A stretch of 64,000 bases of DNA from contig NW_026944389.1 in the NCBI RefSeq assembly GCF_033439725.1, positions 1,054,001 to 1,118,000 on the forward strand. Direction: 5' to 3'. Source of the DNA: Neurospora tetraspora. Taxonomy: Eukaryota; Ascomycota; Sordariomycetes; Sordariales; Sordariaceae. A program made the position numbers and the translations under genes. The notes under the pieces were generated by a model. The model ran no database searches and was not told where the DNA came from. It was given only the letters and a program-made list of their open reading frames with translations. Each line of letters opens with the position of its first letter. Within the stretch, counting starts at the first letter, position 1. Positions 34,900 to 48,530 of the stretch are shown in pieces.

Positions 34900-37800
34900 G
34901 TTATTAATACAATAGGCTACTTAATACTATTTAATGAAGGCGTTATAATAGATATTAAGGGGAGACTAACGGTAATATTAATATTTACTATATATTATAT
35001 TAGTAATATACTTTAATAAAATAAGGATTATAGCGTTACTAGGTCTACTAAGCTAAAATTTTGCCGATTTTACTTTATTAGTCCACACTATATAATCAAT
35101 AAGCAGAATATTATTAATAACACCTTTAATCTCAACCGATTTTATAATTATCATTTATAAATGAAGTACGAGGTTAAATATAATCTACGGAAAAAAGGGG
35201 ACAAAAAAGGGTATTAAATTCAATAGGCGATTAATAAGATACGACTAGTATTATTCGATTTAATACCGGGTTTAGATATAATAATAACCCGTCCCCCTAA
35301 TCTAATATATTTAAAATTTAAAGGTATGGCTATATATATCCACAAAATACTAATAGATATATTTTTTATACCCACCTCCGAGCTCGAATATTATCGTAGA
35401 CTATAAAAGTGGCTATTTCCCCCTAATTGGAGTACTATATTATTACTAAAGTATTATATTAAAAGTTACGAATTGTTAGTGTACGGCAAATAGTCTATTA
35501 TTACACCGCTCCTTATCGAAACATGGCTAAAAAAGACTATATTAATTCGTATATTTAGGAAGCTTAGAAAACTATACTACACAGACATTGGCGACCTAAC
35601 CCAACCGACAATAATTATATTAGTACTATAGCCAGGGCTCTAGTATTAATAGTTCGTAATAATTCTGTTTTGATAAATACTAAAAATTCCTAAAAAGAAT
35701 ATAAGAAACTAGAAGATTATATTTATACCAGAAGATAATAGTATATACTAATGTATAATACTACGGCAGAGGGCACAGCCAAAAACCCTAGAACGGAAGT
35801 ATTTAAGACGAAGGCGCGTACAACCGAATTACCGTTACAAGTTTCATCTAGACGGTCATCTATAGCCATATCCCAACGGTCTAAACGATTATTTATAACT
35901 ACCGCAATATCCTAACGATCGAAACGGTCATCTATACCTTCGATATCTAGAAGGCCGTCCTCACCTCCATTTATTATCCTTATTAATAAAAAAGATACAA
36001 TCATAGCAATTAATAGTAACGACAATAGTAATCTAAATAAAATTACCCCTGTCGCCGACGCAGTAACCAACAGCACCGGCTTACCCAAGCGTACAAAAAT
36101 ATACATTCAAAAAAAGCTTCGTCCTAATATTTACGTAGGTATATATTATAAGGACATTTATAATAAATATAGTCCGCCAAGCCTACTAAATATATTAGTA
36201 GAAGAGAAATATCACAAGTAAATTGTATTCAATACCCTACACTAACAATTTCCCCTAAAACCGCTAGTAGGATTAACTTCGTATTATATAAAATCTCAGC
36301 CCGGCGCCGGGCCGCCCACATAATCGCTACTGCAAATTGGGTATACAAAACCCGGGCGGCGTAAATAAACGACGATATATTTAATTAGGATTAATAATAA
36401 TAACGTAGGCGACTTAAAAAGATAGTAAAGACCACTAATAGCTAAAATATCGAAAGATTCATCCTCCAATACGAACACATCGTCTATATTATTCGATTCG
36501 TTAAATTAAATAACTTCGCCCTATCCGACCCTACGTTAATATCGTAAATAAATGAGTTCGCCTAGTATACCCCCAATATATATTCGAAAGAAATATCATA
36601 ATGAGAAGATCGAATTAAAATAGGACTAATAGATAACGATAACGACGAATTTAATATTAATCGCTCGGCGGATAATATATATTTACGCCTAGTAGTATTT
36701 AGAAGGGTTAAGGACGGCTTAATAAAGAAAATATATCACCCTATTATTATTAGAATCAACCGAGATACTAGCCGGCTATATTGCCTACCGCTAACTTCGA
36801 AACAAATAGTAAATATATTTCGTCGGGCTCTAAAAGAGGCCTACGAATTCGATTATAATATTCTACATATAATCCTCGGCCCTAGTATTATACAATACAA
36901 CGCCCGGGTATCCTTTTCAAACGAGTAAATTGCCGTCCCTATCCCTATCCCTGTCTCTGTCCCTATCCCTATCTATATCGTTGTCCTAGCCTATTACTAG
37001 TTAATATATCCAATCGGTTAGAGAAGACCAGATTTCCGGACGAACGCTACATAGGCGATTATAGCGACAAATATAACGCCGGCTATTACATTATAGCGTT
37101 AATATATATATTATTATACTATATCCTATAGTATTATTAATATAGTAAAGTATTAATGCCTTTAAACCGCCTATTAGTATATAAGGAACCTAAATTAACC
37201 GGTCCAATACTATAGAACCCACAAGCGGTATACCTTCAACATCGGTAACTATATCTAATATAAGAACGTTAATAGCCTCGGCCGTATAAATCACATCTTT
37301 ACTTATAAGCAATCCCGTATAAAAAAAAACGTTGTATCTTCCTTATATTAACCAAAGTAATACTTACTATACGGACAGTACTATAACCAGACTTACCTAT
37401 AGTCGAAAATACCAACGAGTCCATCATTATAGGCCTACTAACTATTCAAACGCACCGCATCTATATCGTTAATATCTCGAAACTCAAAGACCGTCACAAA
37501 CGTAACCACCAACCTATCTGGGCCTAGGTGACCTAGGACATCATCTTAATATAAATCAATCAATATTCTAAATACTATTTAACGATATATTATTATCTAT
37601 AAATAGGGATCTATCTATAACTACTACAAAGTACATATTACTATACAAGCGCTTTAACAATCTGATAGCTAACAATTCGTCTATATTATAAATATTACGC
37701 ATATACTCTTCGCCTCCGGGAATGTATCGTCCCAAGTCGCTTTATTGTTATATTTAACCGCTATAGTACCTCTACCGAAATATCGGATCTTCTTCCGTAG

Positions 37801-37900
37801 AATTATTAAAAGTCTAATAGCCGCCGCGTTAATCCCTAAGTATTATAAGCGTAATATATATTACTATATTCAATTGTATCGCATTAACCGCATCGCATTA
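34900..37900 (+). pseudogene. RIP-mutated transposase, possibly CACTA/Plavaka-like
   Basis: A plus reading is unusually open for this region, with stops mostly where Gln or Trp would be. Near 34920-35100 it reads SVTRSTKLKFCRFYF after a conserved-looking block, which recalls the Cys-x2-Cys part of Tnp2-type (CACTA) transposases. Later parts read LIPGLDIIITRPPN and FKGMAIYIHKILIDI. Further downstream a Ser/Arg-rich linker is followed by another long segment (36200-36900). The family call rests on pattern memory only. A degenerate CCGCATTTAATTA repeat lies at 37880-38000. Confidence 0.35.
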
Positions 37901-38044
37901 ATAGTAGTATATTAATTATACGTCGCATTTAATTACTATAACCGCATTTAATTACTACCGCATTTAATTATATATCGCATTAAATTGTATGTCGCATCCT
38001 ATATTACCGCGCAGCGCCGGCCGCCGGGCAGCGGTACAATACCA

Positions 38045-38045
<1 letters not shown>

Positions 38046-38082
<37 letters not shown>
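38046..38082. repeat. 6-bp tandem repeat GGGTCG
   Basis: Six units of GGGTCG in a row. It lies just 3' of the relic at 34900-37900. Confidence 0.9.
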
Positions 38083-38084
<2 letters not shown>

Positions 38085-38510
38085 ACTAGACCGTACACCC
38101 GGGTAGTAGGGCGGGCAATAGGGCGCAAAATCGGGATTCGGAATTCGGAGTGAACTGTACGCTAGGTATTAGGTATTAAGTAATAAGGTAAGCGCGGGTA
38201 TAAATAGCTAATAGGTCCGTAGAAAAATATAAGTCTAGTTCGTATAATCTAGGGTACTAGTACTATACGCATTGGTCGTAACTTCCTTAATATATTTGGC
38301 GGCGCGCAATCGCACCCAACTACACCAGAATTGGGTGGGAGAGTATAGGTTATACCTACTAAATATAGCCTAAAACTACAGTCCGCGGACCGTAGTATCT
38401 ATATAACCGTCTACAGACGGAATTTCACCGATCTACCAAAAGGAGCGACGTACCGTTGAGGGACTATTGGGCGACTGTTCGTTCAGATGGGGGTTCGGCA
38501 GCTATGACTA

Positions 38511-38574
38511 CTAGGGGGGCACTAGTTGTTTTGCTCGGGGGGCACTAATACTCCTGAGGGTTAGGGTTTTATGT
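38511..38574 (+). repeat. Terminal inverted repeat, left
   Basis: About 60 bp: CTAGGGGGGCACTAGTTG, then TTTTGCTCGGGGGGCACTAA, ending in AGGGTTAGGGTT. The reverse copy is at 43568-43625. The pair delimits 5.1 kb that now includes a MITE, a copy of the 2.66-kb repeat and a LINE fragment. Confidence 0.75.
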
Positions 38575-38889
38575 AGTTAGATTTTTAGTCTTGTAATTTC
38601 GTAATACCGCCTATAGTATTAATAGTCGGGTCGTACCCGATAGCCGCCCAGCTTAGCCGCCTAGACCCACTTGTATATATAAAATTGGCGATTTTGAACT
38701 TTTACCCTTTAACTACCGCCTCTATTACCAAACATTAACGAGATCAATCCTCAATAAAATCAACCGCATGGCCAGCGCACTTCAATACCATAGCGTATTA
38801 TTTATAGATTTTAATTAAGATAGTCTATAATTAATGTGCATTAATTTATATAGAGATTTATATAGGGTGTAATGTTTTGATTAATTCTC

Positions 38890-39554
38890 GGCATTTCATC
38901 GGGGGGTACCAGGGTCGTCTTACGGGGGCACCAATCCTTATTGGGGCACCAATATTTCAATTCTTGGCACGTCTTTTAGATGTTAAATAGCATTTATATG
39001 GTAAATTCCATGATGTTAAAGATACATGAAAAGAATTATAGCAATGTTTAGTAATAATATAGTTTTCTATAGAAATTTATATAGTATATAACGTTTTTAA
39101 TATAGGAGTTCTATAGTATTTATCCATCTACTACGAATAATTATACTACGAACTATAGCGGGTAATTTTGTAATAATTTCTATAGTATAGAATTGTATAC
39201 ACGATGCGCGTAGTATTTTAAGGCTTTTGGAAATTGAAGTTAGTAAATAGTAATTGATTTTCGCTTATTTTAGTAATTAGAGGTAGTTTAGTTGTAAAGA
39301 GGGTATAAAAAGAAAGTTGTTAAGGTTGAAGGTATAGGTACTAAGAAGTTCAAAATTATAAGTCGTATATAAGGGGGTCCACTGCGCGATTGGGCTTGGC
39401 ACTGATTTATACCGAAATGGTATTGTACGGTTACTGTCAAACTGTATTAAACCGTCGAAAAAAATAGTGTGTATATTAAACCCTAACCCGATTAGTGCGT
39501 AAATAAGGATTGGTGCCCCCGTAAGACGACCCTGGTGCCCCCCGATGAAATGCC
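38890..39554. mobile_element. MITE with 8-bp duplication, copy 2
   Basis: Same family as 27073-27789. Ends GGCATTTCATCGGGGGG are perfect inverted repeats. Flanks are TAATTCTC (38882-38889) and TAATTCTA (39555-39562), 7 of 8 matching. Internal sequence shared with copy 1 includes ACTAAGAAGTTCAAAATTA and GGGCTTGGCACTG. More RIP-mutated than copy 1. Confidence 0.78.
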
Positions 39555-39741
39555 TAATTCTACGATCTTTGTTGACTTGGCGATAATAATAGTGGTAATG
39601 TATTAGAAAGATAGAGGTACGTACGGTTGCATTTGGACGATTAGGCTAGGCGGCGGGTACGACCCGTTTTGTATACCTAATTATTAATATTATAGACGGT
39701 ATTAATAAAAATATATTCTGGTATTTATATATATATTATTA

Positions 39742-42400
39742 TTGGTCTTATATACGCTAATTAACTATATAGTCTACCTAGTAGGTATGCGGTGCTACTT
39801 CTATTCTTAATCAATGGGAAAAACTATACCGTAGCCGGCTAAAAACCCTCTGCTACTCTATTATAACGGCGTTATATCGGCGCCGTACCTTCGTTATTTA
39901 TTTTCTACTTAGTATAACCTTACTGTTATTCCCGAAGTATAATTTTTAATTTTAATACGCGGTCCTTGCGGTTTTACGCCTATCCCGTTTCCCTTCTATT
40001 CCTTCCGCTAAATTTAATTAATTACTAATTGTATCGTTATTCTTCTCCTTCTTTTTACTCCGCCCTTTTATCCCATCTTTTTTATAATAAATATATTATA
40101 GCGATTTACTCTCTAATTATTAAAGTAATTTCTCCGTTACTCTTTTCCTTCCTTCCTCTCTTTCTCTTTTATATTCTTTATTTTACTTATTTCTTAATTT
40201 ACTGCTTTTATTCTAATATTACACTACTTTTTTTTTCGGTTCCAACCCGGCGTTACTATAATTCCTTTTAATAAAATTTAAATTAAGGCCCTAAACAAAT
40301 TTAATAAGCCTAATAGTAATAAGCCGGCTAAAATTCTTAAAAACCCCAAGGATTTTAAGGTTACTACTCTTACTATTATATCTTCTAATATTCTCCATTA
40401 CGTATTTAAAAAGATTGTTAAGGCCTTTTATTAGTAGTTTTAAAATAAGTAAAAGGTAAAGGAGTAGGAGAAGAATATTATTTCTATAGCCTACTATTAG
40501 GTCTCTAATAACGATATTCAATATATTTTATATATTTATAATTTATATTACGTAATCCTTCGCGTTATTCTCTCTTATAAGTATTTCTATAATAGCTTCG
40601 ATAATACCTACTATTTTTCGGATTTTTATAAACTTTTCCTTTATTCTTCTTTATTATTTTAATTACCTTTTAAATTAGTTAAAATTAAAAGTTTTTATTG
40701 TAAGTGTATATTGGGTTAGAAGTTTGAGAAGTATTCGAAGGGGTGCTATTTCGAATCCGGTTATAATTTTGTTTGAGTTACTAAGGTTTTCCGCGATATT
40801 AACTTTAACTTTAAATTTCTTGAATATTAAATTCTTGTTAGGAATTTATAGGTCTTTTCTATTGTTTAGGACGTAATTATTACTTTTTAGGATAATAATA
40901 ATGAATTTAGCGGTAATAATAATACCCCCGTTACGGTTTGATCTTCTAATATTTACTCCTCTCTTAAGAAGAAGAAGATAAACGACGGCGGTGTTACCCC
41001 TAATAACGTTTCAGACTTTATTATTATCTATTATAATATTATTTTACCATATATTCCCGCTGATAAAGCTAGTAGGGCCGTTAAAGCCGTCTTCGGTAGG
41101 ATTAATAACTTTATTTTAATTATTAAAGACCGCGTCGATAATGTAATAAATGTATCGGTCTTATCGAAGAGGGTATTATTACTATTCGTTATATAATAAT
41201 TAGTTTCGAGGATTTTTCTAATTATATAAATACTTTATATAGTTTCTATTTTAATTTCTTCGCTAATTTTTAATTAAATCGCTAATATTGAGGTTATTGT
41301 CTATATTACTTATTTTAAAGTCTTTAAATTATTATTTAATAATTACGCTTTCGGTTTTACCCTAGTTATTAGAAACGGATATATTAGGAGTAAAGGTTTA
41401 TTAAAGTAGATTAGTTTTGATAATAACGTTATTAAGGATAATAATATCGAGGAGGAAGTTGATTATAAGTTTTTGAAAGTAGCTACGAAAGTAACTCTAA
41501 CCCCGAATTGAATTTTTATAACGTTTATAACGGTTTTATTTTTAAATAATTAGTAAATAATATTTGCTCCTTCTATATCGGCGATTTAATTTCGTTCTAG
41601 TTTTATAATATTCTTTAATTATAATTATTATTTAATCTTTAATAATTAGACATACTTTTAATTAGTAATTTATTAGCGTTTCTTTAATATTATATCGGTA
41701 CTTTCGTTAGATCTTTTCGTATCCGGGTAATTAATTTAGGGGTATTATAAATATATTCCCGCGCTCTAAAATCAAAGATCAATTCAAACTCCCTAATAGC
41801 TCCTTTACTTCTTTTATTTATTCTATCTTTATTACTAATTTATATTCTTATAATCAATTTAAATGTAAGGCCTAGCGAAGAATCCGCTCCGCTCCTTCTA
41901 TAGTTTCGAATTTATTATAAAATTATTCGAAATTTTGCGGCTAAATTGGGTCTCCCTATCATTATATATTTCCTATTTCTTTAAACTCTAATATAGTATA
42001 TTCGAATATTTCTTTAATTAATTTATACCGGTAGTAAGGTATTATTACCTCCGGTACTCTTGTTTCGAATAGGAATATTCGTAAGCCTATTTTGCCCGTC
42101 CTAATTTATACTAAGAGCGAATTTATAATTTTCGAGAGGTAGTACAATAATAGTTTCTTATTTATATTAGGCCAAATATAATATTATAATATAATTTTAT
42201 CGAATTACATATACGCTTTTATAGTATTTAGTTTTCTCCTTTTCTTTATTGCTTCGGTTATTTTAATATACTACTTTACAATTTATTCCTTCCGAATTAC
42301 TTCTTCTAACTACTTCTCTTTCTTAGTTAATATAAATTCTTTCACTTTTCCCTATAGTATTAGAATATTTTCGCCCGGGGCTTATTTTTTAACTTATTTA
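39742..42400. repeat. 2.66-kb unclassified repeat, copy 2
   Basis: Direct repeat of 31877-34815, without the solo LTR. Same degraded plus-strand frame. The upstream flank differs from that of copy 1 while the interior matches, so the unit probably starts near the TCTTATATACGC sequence. Confidence 0.7.
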
Positions 42401-42429
42401 ATTTTTACCCAGCCGTTAACCGGGGGTAA

Positions 42430-43560
42430 TTATAATTATTTACTTCTCTTTCCGCTTCCTAATTCCTCCGCTACTTAAATTAACGTCCCTTTAACGAAGA
42501 TGATTACCGGTCAGTAGGTAAATTAATCCTTAAATACTCTAAACATTTTATTAAAATAAAAGTTAAAGGGTAAGTAAAAGGTTTCCGTCTTAATATTAAA
42601 TATAAATACTACCTTATAAATTTTAGAAATTACTTTAAAATAATTAATATAAATCGTTATTAGAGCCTTTATAAAACTGGGTAATTTTTTAAACGGCTCC
42701 GTTAATATATAGTACGTTAACATTCTATAAGTTACCGCCGTACGAATCGCTTTTATATATACTTCCTTCGCTCGGACGAAATTATAACTTTACATTTTCG
42801 CCGCAATACGTATAAATACGAAGATTTACATCAATATTTTCTTCTTTACCGCCTAAAAGTATGTTTAATGAATTAATTTACAATTGAATTATATTCCTAA
42901 AAACCGTACCGAATCCGTAGGGGCTAATTAGTACCCTCCGAAGTCAATAGTTTCAATTCGTAACTACCGGGTTTTAATAAAATAAATAAATTCCAACCTA
43001 TTAGCCTTAAATTCTATTCTACGTTCCTCCGCCCAATTGTAATAAATCCGCTAAGCTTCCTTCAATTTATCGCAATTTTTTCTCATCGACTTTGAAAAGG
43101 CTAAAATATTAGTATCGTCTACGAATCCTACCATTACTATCCCCCTCAATTCCTTCAATACCTCGTACAAAATAGCAATAATGATTAGAAAGAGGATAGG
43201 CGAAAGGGGGAAGCCTTACAATACTCCCGCAAGTACTTAAAACTCCCGAAATAATTTCCCGTCGAAGAATACGCTTCCTCTCCGGTCTATTAGGAAATTC
43301 TCGACCCAATAGAGCAATTAGTGTGGAAGCCCCTTTTCCCACAGGGTGTAGAGGAGCCACCTATAATTAACCCAATCAAACGCCCTTTTGAAATCTAGGA
43401 GTAGTAGTAACGCTACCGCCTCCAGCTCCTACGCTGTATGTACCGTTTCCGTTACCACCCTAACCGCGAACTCCGTCGATCTCCCCTTCCTATTCCCCAT
43501 CTAAGCCTCTAGCAGGAGCCCGTGCTCCTCCGCCACGAGGGCGAGCCGCTCCGCAATTAC
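42430..43560 (-). pseudogene. RIP-mutated LINE reverse transcriptase fragment
   Basis: The minus strand reads AERLALVAEEHGLLLEA, then LLLLDFKRAFDWVNYRW, FPLSPILFLI, and the catalytic box GFVDDTNILAFSKS. This is the reverse transcriptase of a Tad/I-type LINE. Gln and Trp codons have become TAG. Its C-terminal part runs parallel to the open LINE at 61311-62972 (for example VRFLGI against ARFLGV). The 5' end is cut at the inverted repeat that starts at 43568. Confidence 0.8.
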
Positions 43561-43567
43561 ATACATA

Positions 43568-43625
43568 GAACCCTAACCCTAGGAGTATTAGTGCCCCCCG
43601 AGCAAAACAACTAGTGCCCCCCTAG
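43568..43625 (-). repeat. Terminal inverted repeat, right
   Basis: Reverse copy of 38511-38574. It directly borders the 5' end of the LINE fragment. Confidence 0.75.
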
Positions 43626-43649
43626 CAATGCCCATTAATTATTGGAATA

Positions 43650-46600
43650 GTTGAATTTAGATTGCTTACAGATATCGATGAAGAAATGGTATTTACCTCC
43701 TCTTTTTAGGATGCCCCTTCGGGCTCTATAGAAGGTCCTATAAGAATTATAGGAACTACCGGTATTACCTTTAAATACGACCCTAAGAAGACGACAATTA
43801 ACCTTATTATGGCTATTGCTAATGCATTTAATATTAATAATTTAGACTTTATACGAATCTTTTGCTTTGTAATTATAAACCCTACTTCGAATCGCTCCCC
43901 GGTCTTAGATCCTAATTTTAATTTCTCTTTAATTATAGTTAGCGCTAATTCTATAATTAATAATAATAATGGTAGTAATAGATATTTACGTACGTAGAAA
44001 TTTCTAACCCTATTTACTGAGGACGGTTAATAATCGACCTTCTCTTTCTATTATACCCTATTTGTTAAAACGTATAATACTAATAATAAAGCGGGCTTTT
44101 GCGTAAATAGAAACGCCGCTTAAATTAAAATTTTCGTTACCTTTCCCGATAATAAAAGAAAGAAGTTAGAGGGATTTTAAATTAAATATATTATTAATAA
44201 TACGATGGTCAGACTTTCTCCTCTTTTTATACCGATTAGAAAGACGAGCTCTTTAAAGTTGGAGGCGCTACGTAGAATAACGAATTTAAATTAGGTATTT
44301 TATATAATACTTTTAATATTAAGTTTTTAAATACTGTTTTTATAATTACTTTCCTTAATAAATATAACGATTATATCGAAATATTTTAGGTTAACGCTAC
44401 TTGCTATAAATGTACCGAAGTATTTAAATTCTTTAAATAATAGAATAATTATCGTTAGGGTAGAGGGAAGAATTAGGAATTTAATTGAATTTCCGCTAGC
44501 CGGTTCTCTATTTCCCGGGCCTTATATATTTCAATTGCTATTTTGTAGAATAATAATATAAATAACCTTAGCCCCGCTTTTAACGAACTGGGTATAAAGG
44601 ATGCCGATAGCGATATTAATATATTTATAAATAGAATTTTAGCCGGTTCCGCCCGTAAACGAAGCGGCGGCCGCGGAGGTTATAATAATAGCCTTATTTG
44701 CTGTACCTAATAGGTTTTTAATAAGGAACGTTAGAGGCGCCGTAGGAATAACCTTTATATAAAATATAATACTTCGGACTATTATACGGTATAATACTTA
44801 TACCTCCCTATAATAAACTCTAATAATAAAGTTGGGATTAATTTAATTGAAACGGCTATAACCCTTCTTATATTAAAGGACGAAGATAAATAATACGATT
44901 CGGCCTTAGAGGATTAAGGAAAAGAGTAATTCCAATATGTAATCGGGTATTAGAATCCTTAAAAGTACTGAGCAATAAAGTAGAAGACTTTAAATTAGAG
45001 AATAACATAGAAATCGAACCTACTTCAATTCTATTTATCGTTAATAATTGTAATTTATTGTACGTCCTCGTCGACGAGGGTTATTAGTACTATGTTATAA
45101 TTAATAAAAAGGTTGTATAAGATTTTAAAATCCTTATAATCCCTATCCCTATATATTAAATTAAAGGCGTATTTATAATTATAGAAGGTGCTTCCATTAC
45201 GAATTTCATGTGGTTTATAATAGAAGTAAACGGCTATATTAAATGTATAGTAGTTTATATCGTTTTAGAATTCGAATACCCTCTAATTCCAAGAAAACCA
45301 TAATTAGTTATATATTGAACCTATTTTATCCCCTACGAAAAACGTTTTTATATAGGGGTAATAAATAATTAGATCCTTTACGTTAAAAAGGAAGAGAAGG
45401 AAGATACCCCGTTTATTAAAGAGGTTAAATCCGCGTTATATATTATAGTAATTACCTTCGTAAGAATTGTTAAATGTATATATAAATAATATAATAGGGT
45501 TATAGTAGAAGATTATATTTTTATAATTAATTTGAAAAAAAAATATTAAAAAAACTTTTAGCGTTTTAACAAGTCTATACGGAAGCCTAGCTCCGTTCGA
45601 AAATCCCTAAAAAGTTTTATTACTTTTTACCCCTATTTATAAAAGAAGAGGTAAATAAATTTAACCTTAATAAACCTAGTATTAATTATAAAATTCTTTT
45701 TAAAAAGGGTTTAAACGGTTAAAATGTTCCTATTTTATACGGCCCCCTATATAGTATATTCCGCGAAAAGTTCCTCGTTTTAAAGAAAATATTAAAAAAC
45801 TTTATAAATAAAGAGTATATCCGTATAAATAATTTAAAAGCTAGAGCCCCTATCTTATTTATACGTAAACCCGGCGGCGGCGGTTTACAGTTTTATTACG
45901 ATTATAAAGCCTTTAACGCTATTACCTGTACCGATTATTACCCCCTTCCTTTAATTTATAATACTTTTAAAATTTTGAAGGGTATAATATAATATATTAA
46001 AATAAATGTAATATAGGCCTTGTATAAAATACGTATAATTGCGGGAGAGGAGTGGAAAATAGTTTTCTATATACGTTATAATGTATTTAAATAGTTAGTA
46101 GTCCCTTTTAGGTTATTTAGGGCCTTAATATCTTTCTAATAGTATATTAATTTTATTTTAAAGAATTTCCTAAAGGAATTCTATTCGGCTTATATAAATA
46201 ACGTATTTATTCATTCTTCTAATTCTAAAGAAAACTATATAAATAAAGTCGTAAAGGTCTTAGAGACAATAAAAGAATATAGTTTATATTTAAATTTAAA
46301 TAACAACGAATTCGTTATTAAGAAGGTTAAGTATTTAAATTTTATTATATATATAGGCGTAAGCGTATAGGCGGACCCCGAAAAGATTAAAATAATTTTA
46401 AAATAGTTCGTTCTTACTTCGTAAAAAGGCGTACATAATTTCTTCGGTTTCGTGAATTATTACCGGATATTTACATTATAGTTTTCGAAAGTAATTATAC
46501 CCTTAATAATATCTATAAATAAGGGGGTCGCTTTCGAATAGATAAAAGAATATAATTTAATTTTCTAAATATTTAAACGTTTTTTTATACGAGCTCCTAT

Positions 46601-48530
46601 CCTTATAGAATTCGACCCCGATGATAAAACTTTCTTAAAAATTAATTATAATAACTACATTTTAGGTAGAATTATTATTTAAGAGCTAGAAGATAGTACC
46701 TATTAAATTATAGGCTTCTATTTATAAAAGTTTTCTATAGCTGAACGTAATTACTTTATTTATAATAAAGAAATGTTGGCTATTATTTTTTATTTTAAAT
46801 AATAGTTTATAGAATTCTGTAATTGCGAAGCCTTTATTATATTAACCGATTATTGTAACCTAAAATATTTTATAGACTGCTAAAAACATTCTAAACGGTA
46901 GGCCCGCTAAGTAGAATATTTCTTCTATTTTAATTTGGACTTCATTTATTACTTGGGTAAAAATATTGTCGTCCCTAATACCTTTTCCCGCCGAAATTAA
47001 AACCGACCGATTAGGGAGGATTTCGAAATTTAAAATATATAATTTATTCTTGAAATAATTCTATAAAAATATATACGAATATTTATATTATCCGTCTTTA
47101 TAATAGAAGGCGTATAAGTCTTCGAAATCCAAATTTATAATAATTTTAAAATTAGGTAGTTTATAGAGACTCTACGTATTAAGCCGTCCTACGTATAATT
47201 AAGAAAAATTCCCGCTCCTTCGAACCTTTTTTTCTAATTAAAAATATAAATCGCTAATTATTCCGTAAATAGGTTGGGGCATATGCGCTATAAAGGGCGG
47301 CTTTAAATCCCGGGAGCCCCAGCCTCTTCGGAGGCTATAATATTAGTAATAACCGAATAATACTAATAGTTCGACGCTTTATATATAGCCTGAATCTAAG
47401 GAATATATGAAACTTTAATATTTAATTATTTTAAAAGAAAGGGACTAATTTTTACCCTTATAAAAGAATATTATTAATTACTCCTCGGCTCTTATATATA
47501 GCGGTTTTTATGCAATTACTACGTCTACGGCTCTATAAAAGTTTGGAGGGAGATAAAAAGAGGTTTCTTATAATTATTATTAATTTTAAAATAGTAATAT
47601 AAAATTGTATAAATAAATTTTATTATTAACCTCTTAAAAGTAAATAGTAATATTTATCTTTATGTTATTAAGGACCGGTTCAGTAAAAGCGTTATTTTAG
47701 AGCCTATACCTTTAATAAATATAAATTTCCACGTAGAATAACTTTTTTTTAAATATTTCGTCCGCTACTACGGCTAACTATATTTTATAATTAGTAATAA
47801 GGGTACTAATTAAATAGGTAAATTCTAACGACGTTACCTCTATCGGTATAAATCCTTTCTTTATAATTTACAGGTATAAAATTAATCCTATTATCCCTAT
47901 AGTAGAGGAATTATTTATAAACTTCCCTATCTCCTCTACCTTAGAGCGGAAGGCCTACGAATTTATTAAAAAGCTATAATAAATTTCGGATTTATATTAA
48001 GCTATTATAATAATTACTATTTAATAATAAAAGAAATTTATTAACCGTTTGAGGTATTTAATAAAACGCTTCTAAGTCGGAGATAAAGTTTAGTTAAATT
48101 TTAAGAATTATAATTTTAAATACTTTAAGAAAAAGTTTGACGTTATATATATATATATAATATATAGTCTTTAAAGTCCTTTCTCCATATATAGTAGAAT
48201 TAAAAGGTTTATTTACTACGGCTTATAACGTTTTTTATATTAACCTCCTCCGGAGGGCCGTAGAAGACCCTTTACTAAGTTAAGTTATTATAGACCCCTA
48301 GCCCCCAACTATTATAATTAAAGGAGAAAAGGAATAGGAAGTAAATTATATTCTCTATATGAATAATTTTATAAATAAGGGCAGTATTATAATTCGCTAC
48401 GTTTATATTAAATAGAAGGAATATAAAGAAATTATATAGGAATTTGTAGAAGAATTTTAAAATATTATTACTTTAAATGAATTTAAGCGGTAATACGGGC
48501 CCGTAGATACTAATATAGGACTTTTAGAAT
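43650..48530 (+). mobile_element. Ty3/gypsy chromovirus, RIP-mutated, gag to chromodomain
   Basis: In order on the plus strand: gag-like residues (43.7-44.9 kb); protease-like segment near 45.05 kb (VLVDEGY); reverse transcriptase 45.7-46.4 kb with FYYDYKAFNAIT and a YxDD box now YINN; RNase H 46.4-46.95 kb after HNFFGFVNYYRIFT; integrase 47.2-48.1 kb (NIYLYVIKDRFSKS); and a C-terminal chromodomain near 48.29-48.47 kb (EVNYILYMNN..IIIRYVYIK). This order is diagnostic of chromoviruses. Asp to Asn and Gln/Trp to stop changes fit RIP. I could not identify its LTRs. Confidence 0.8.
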
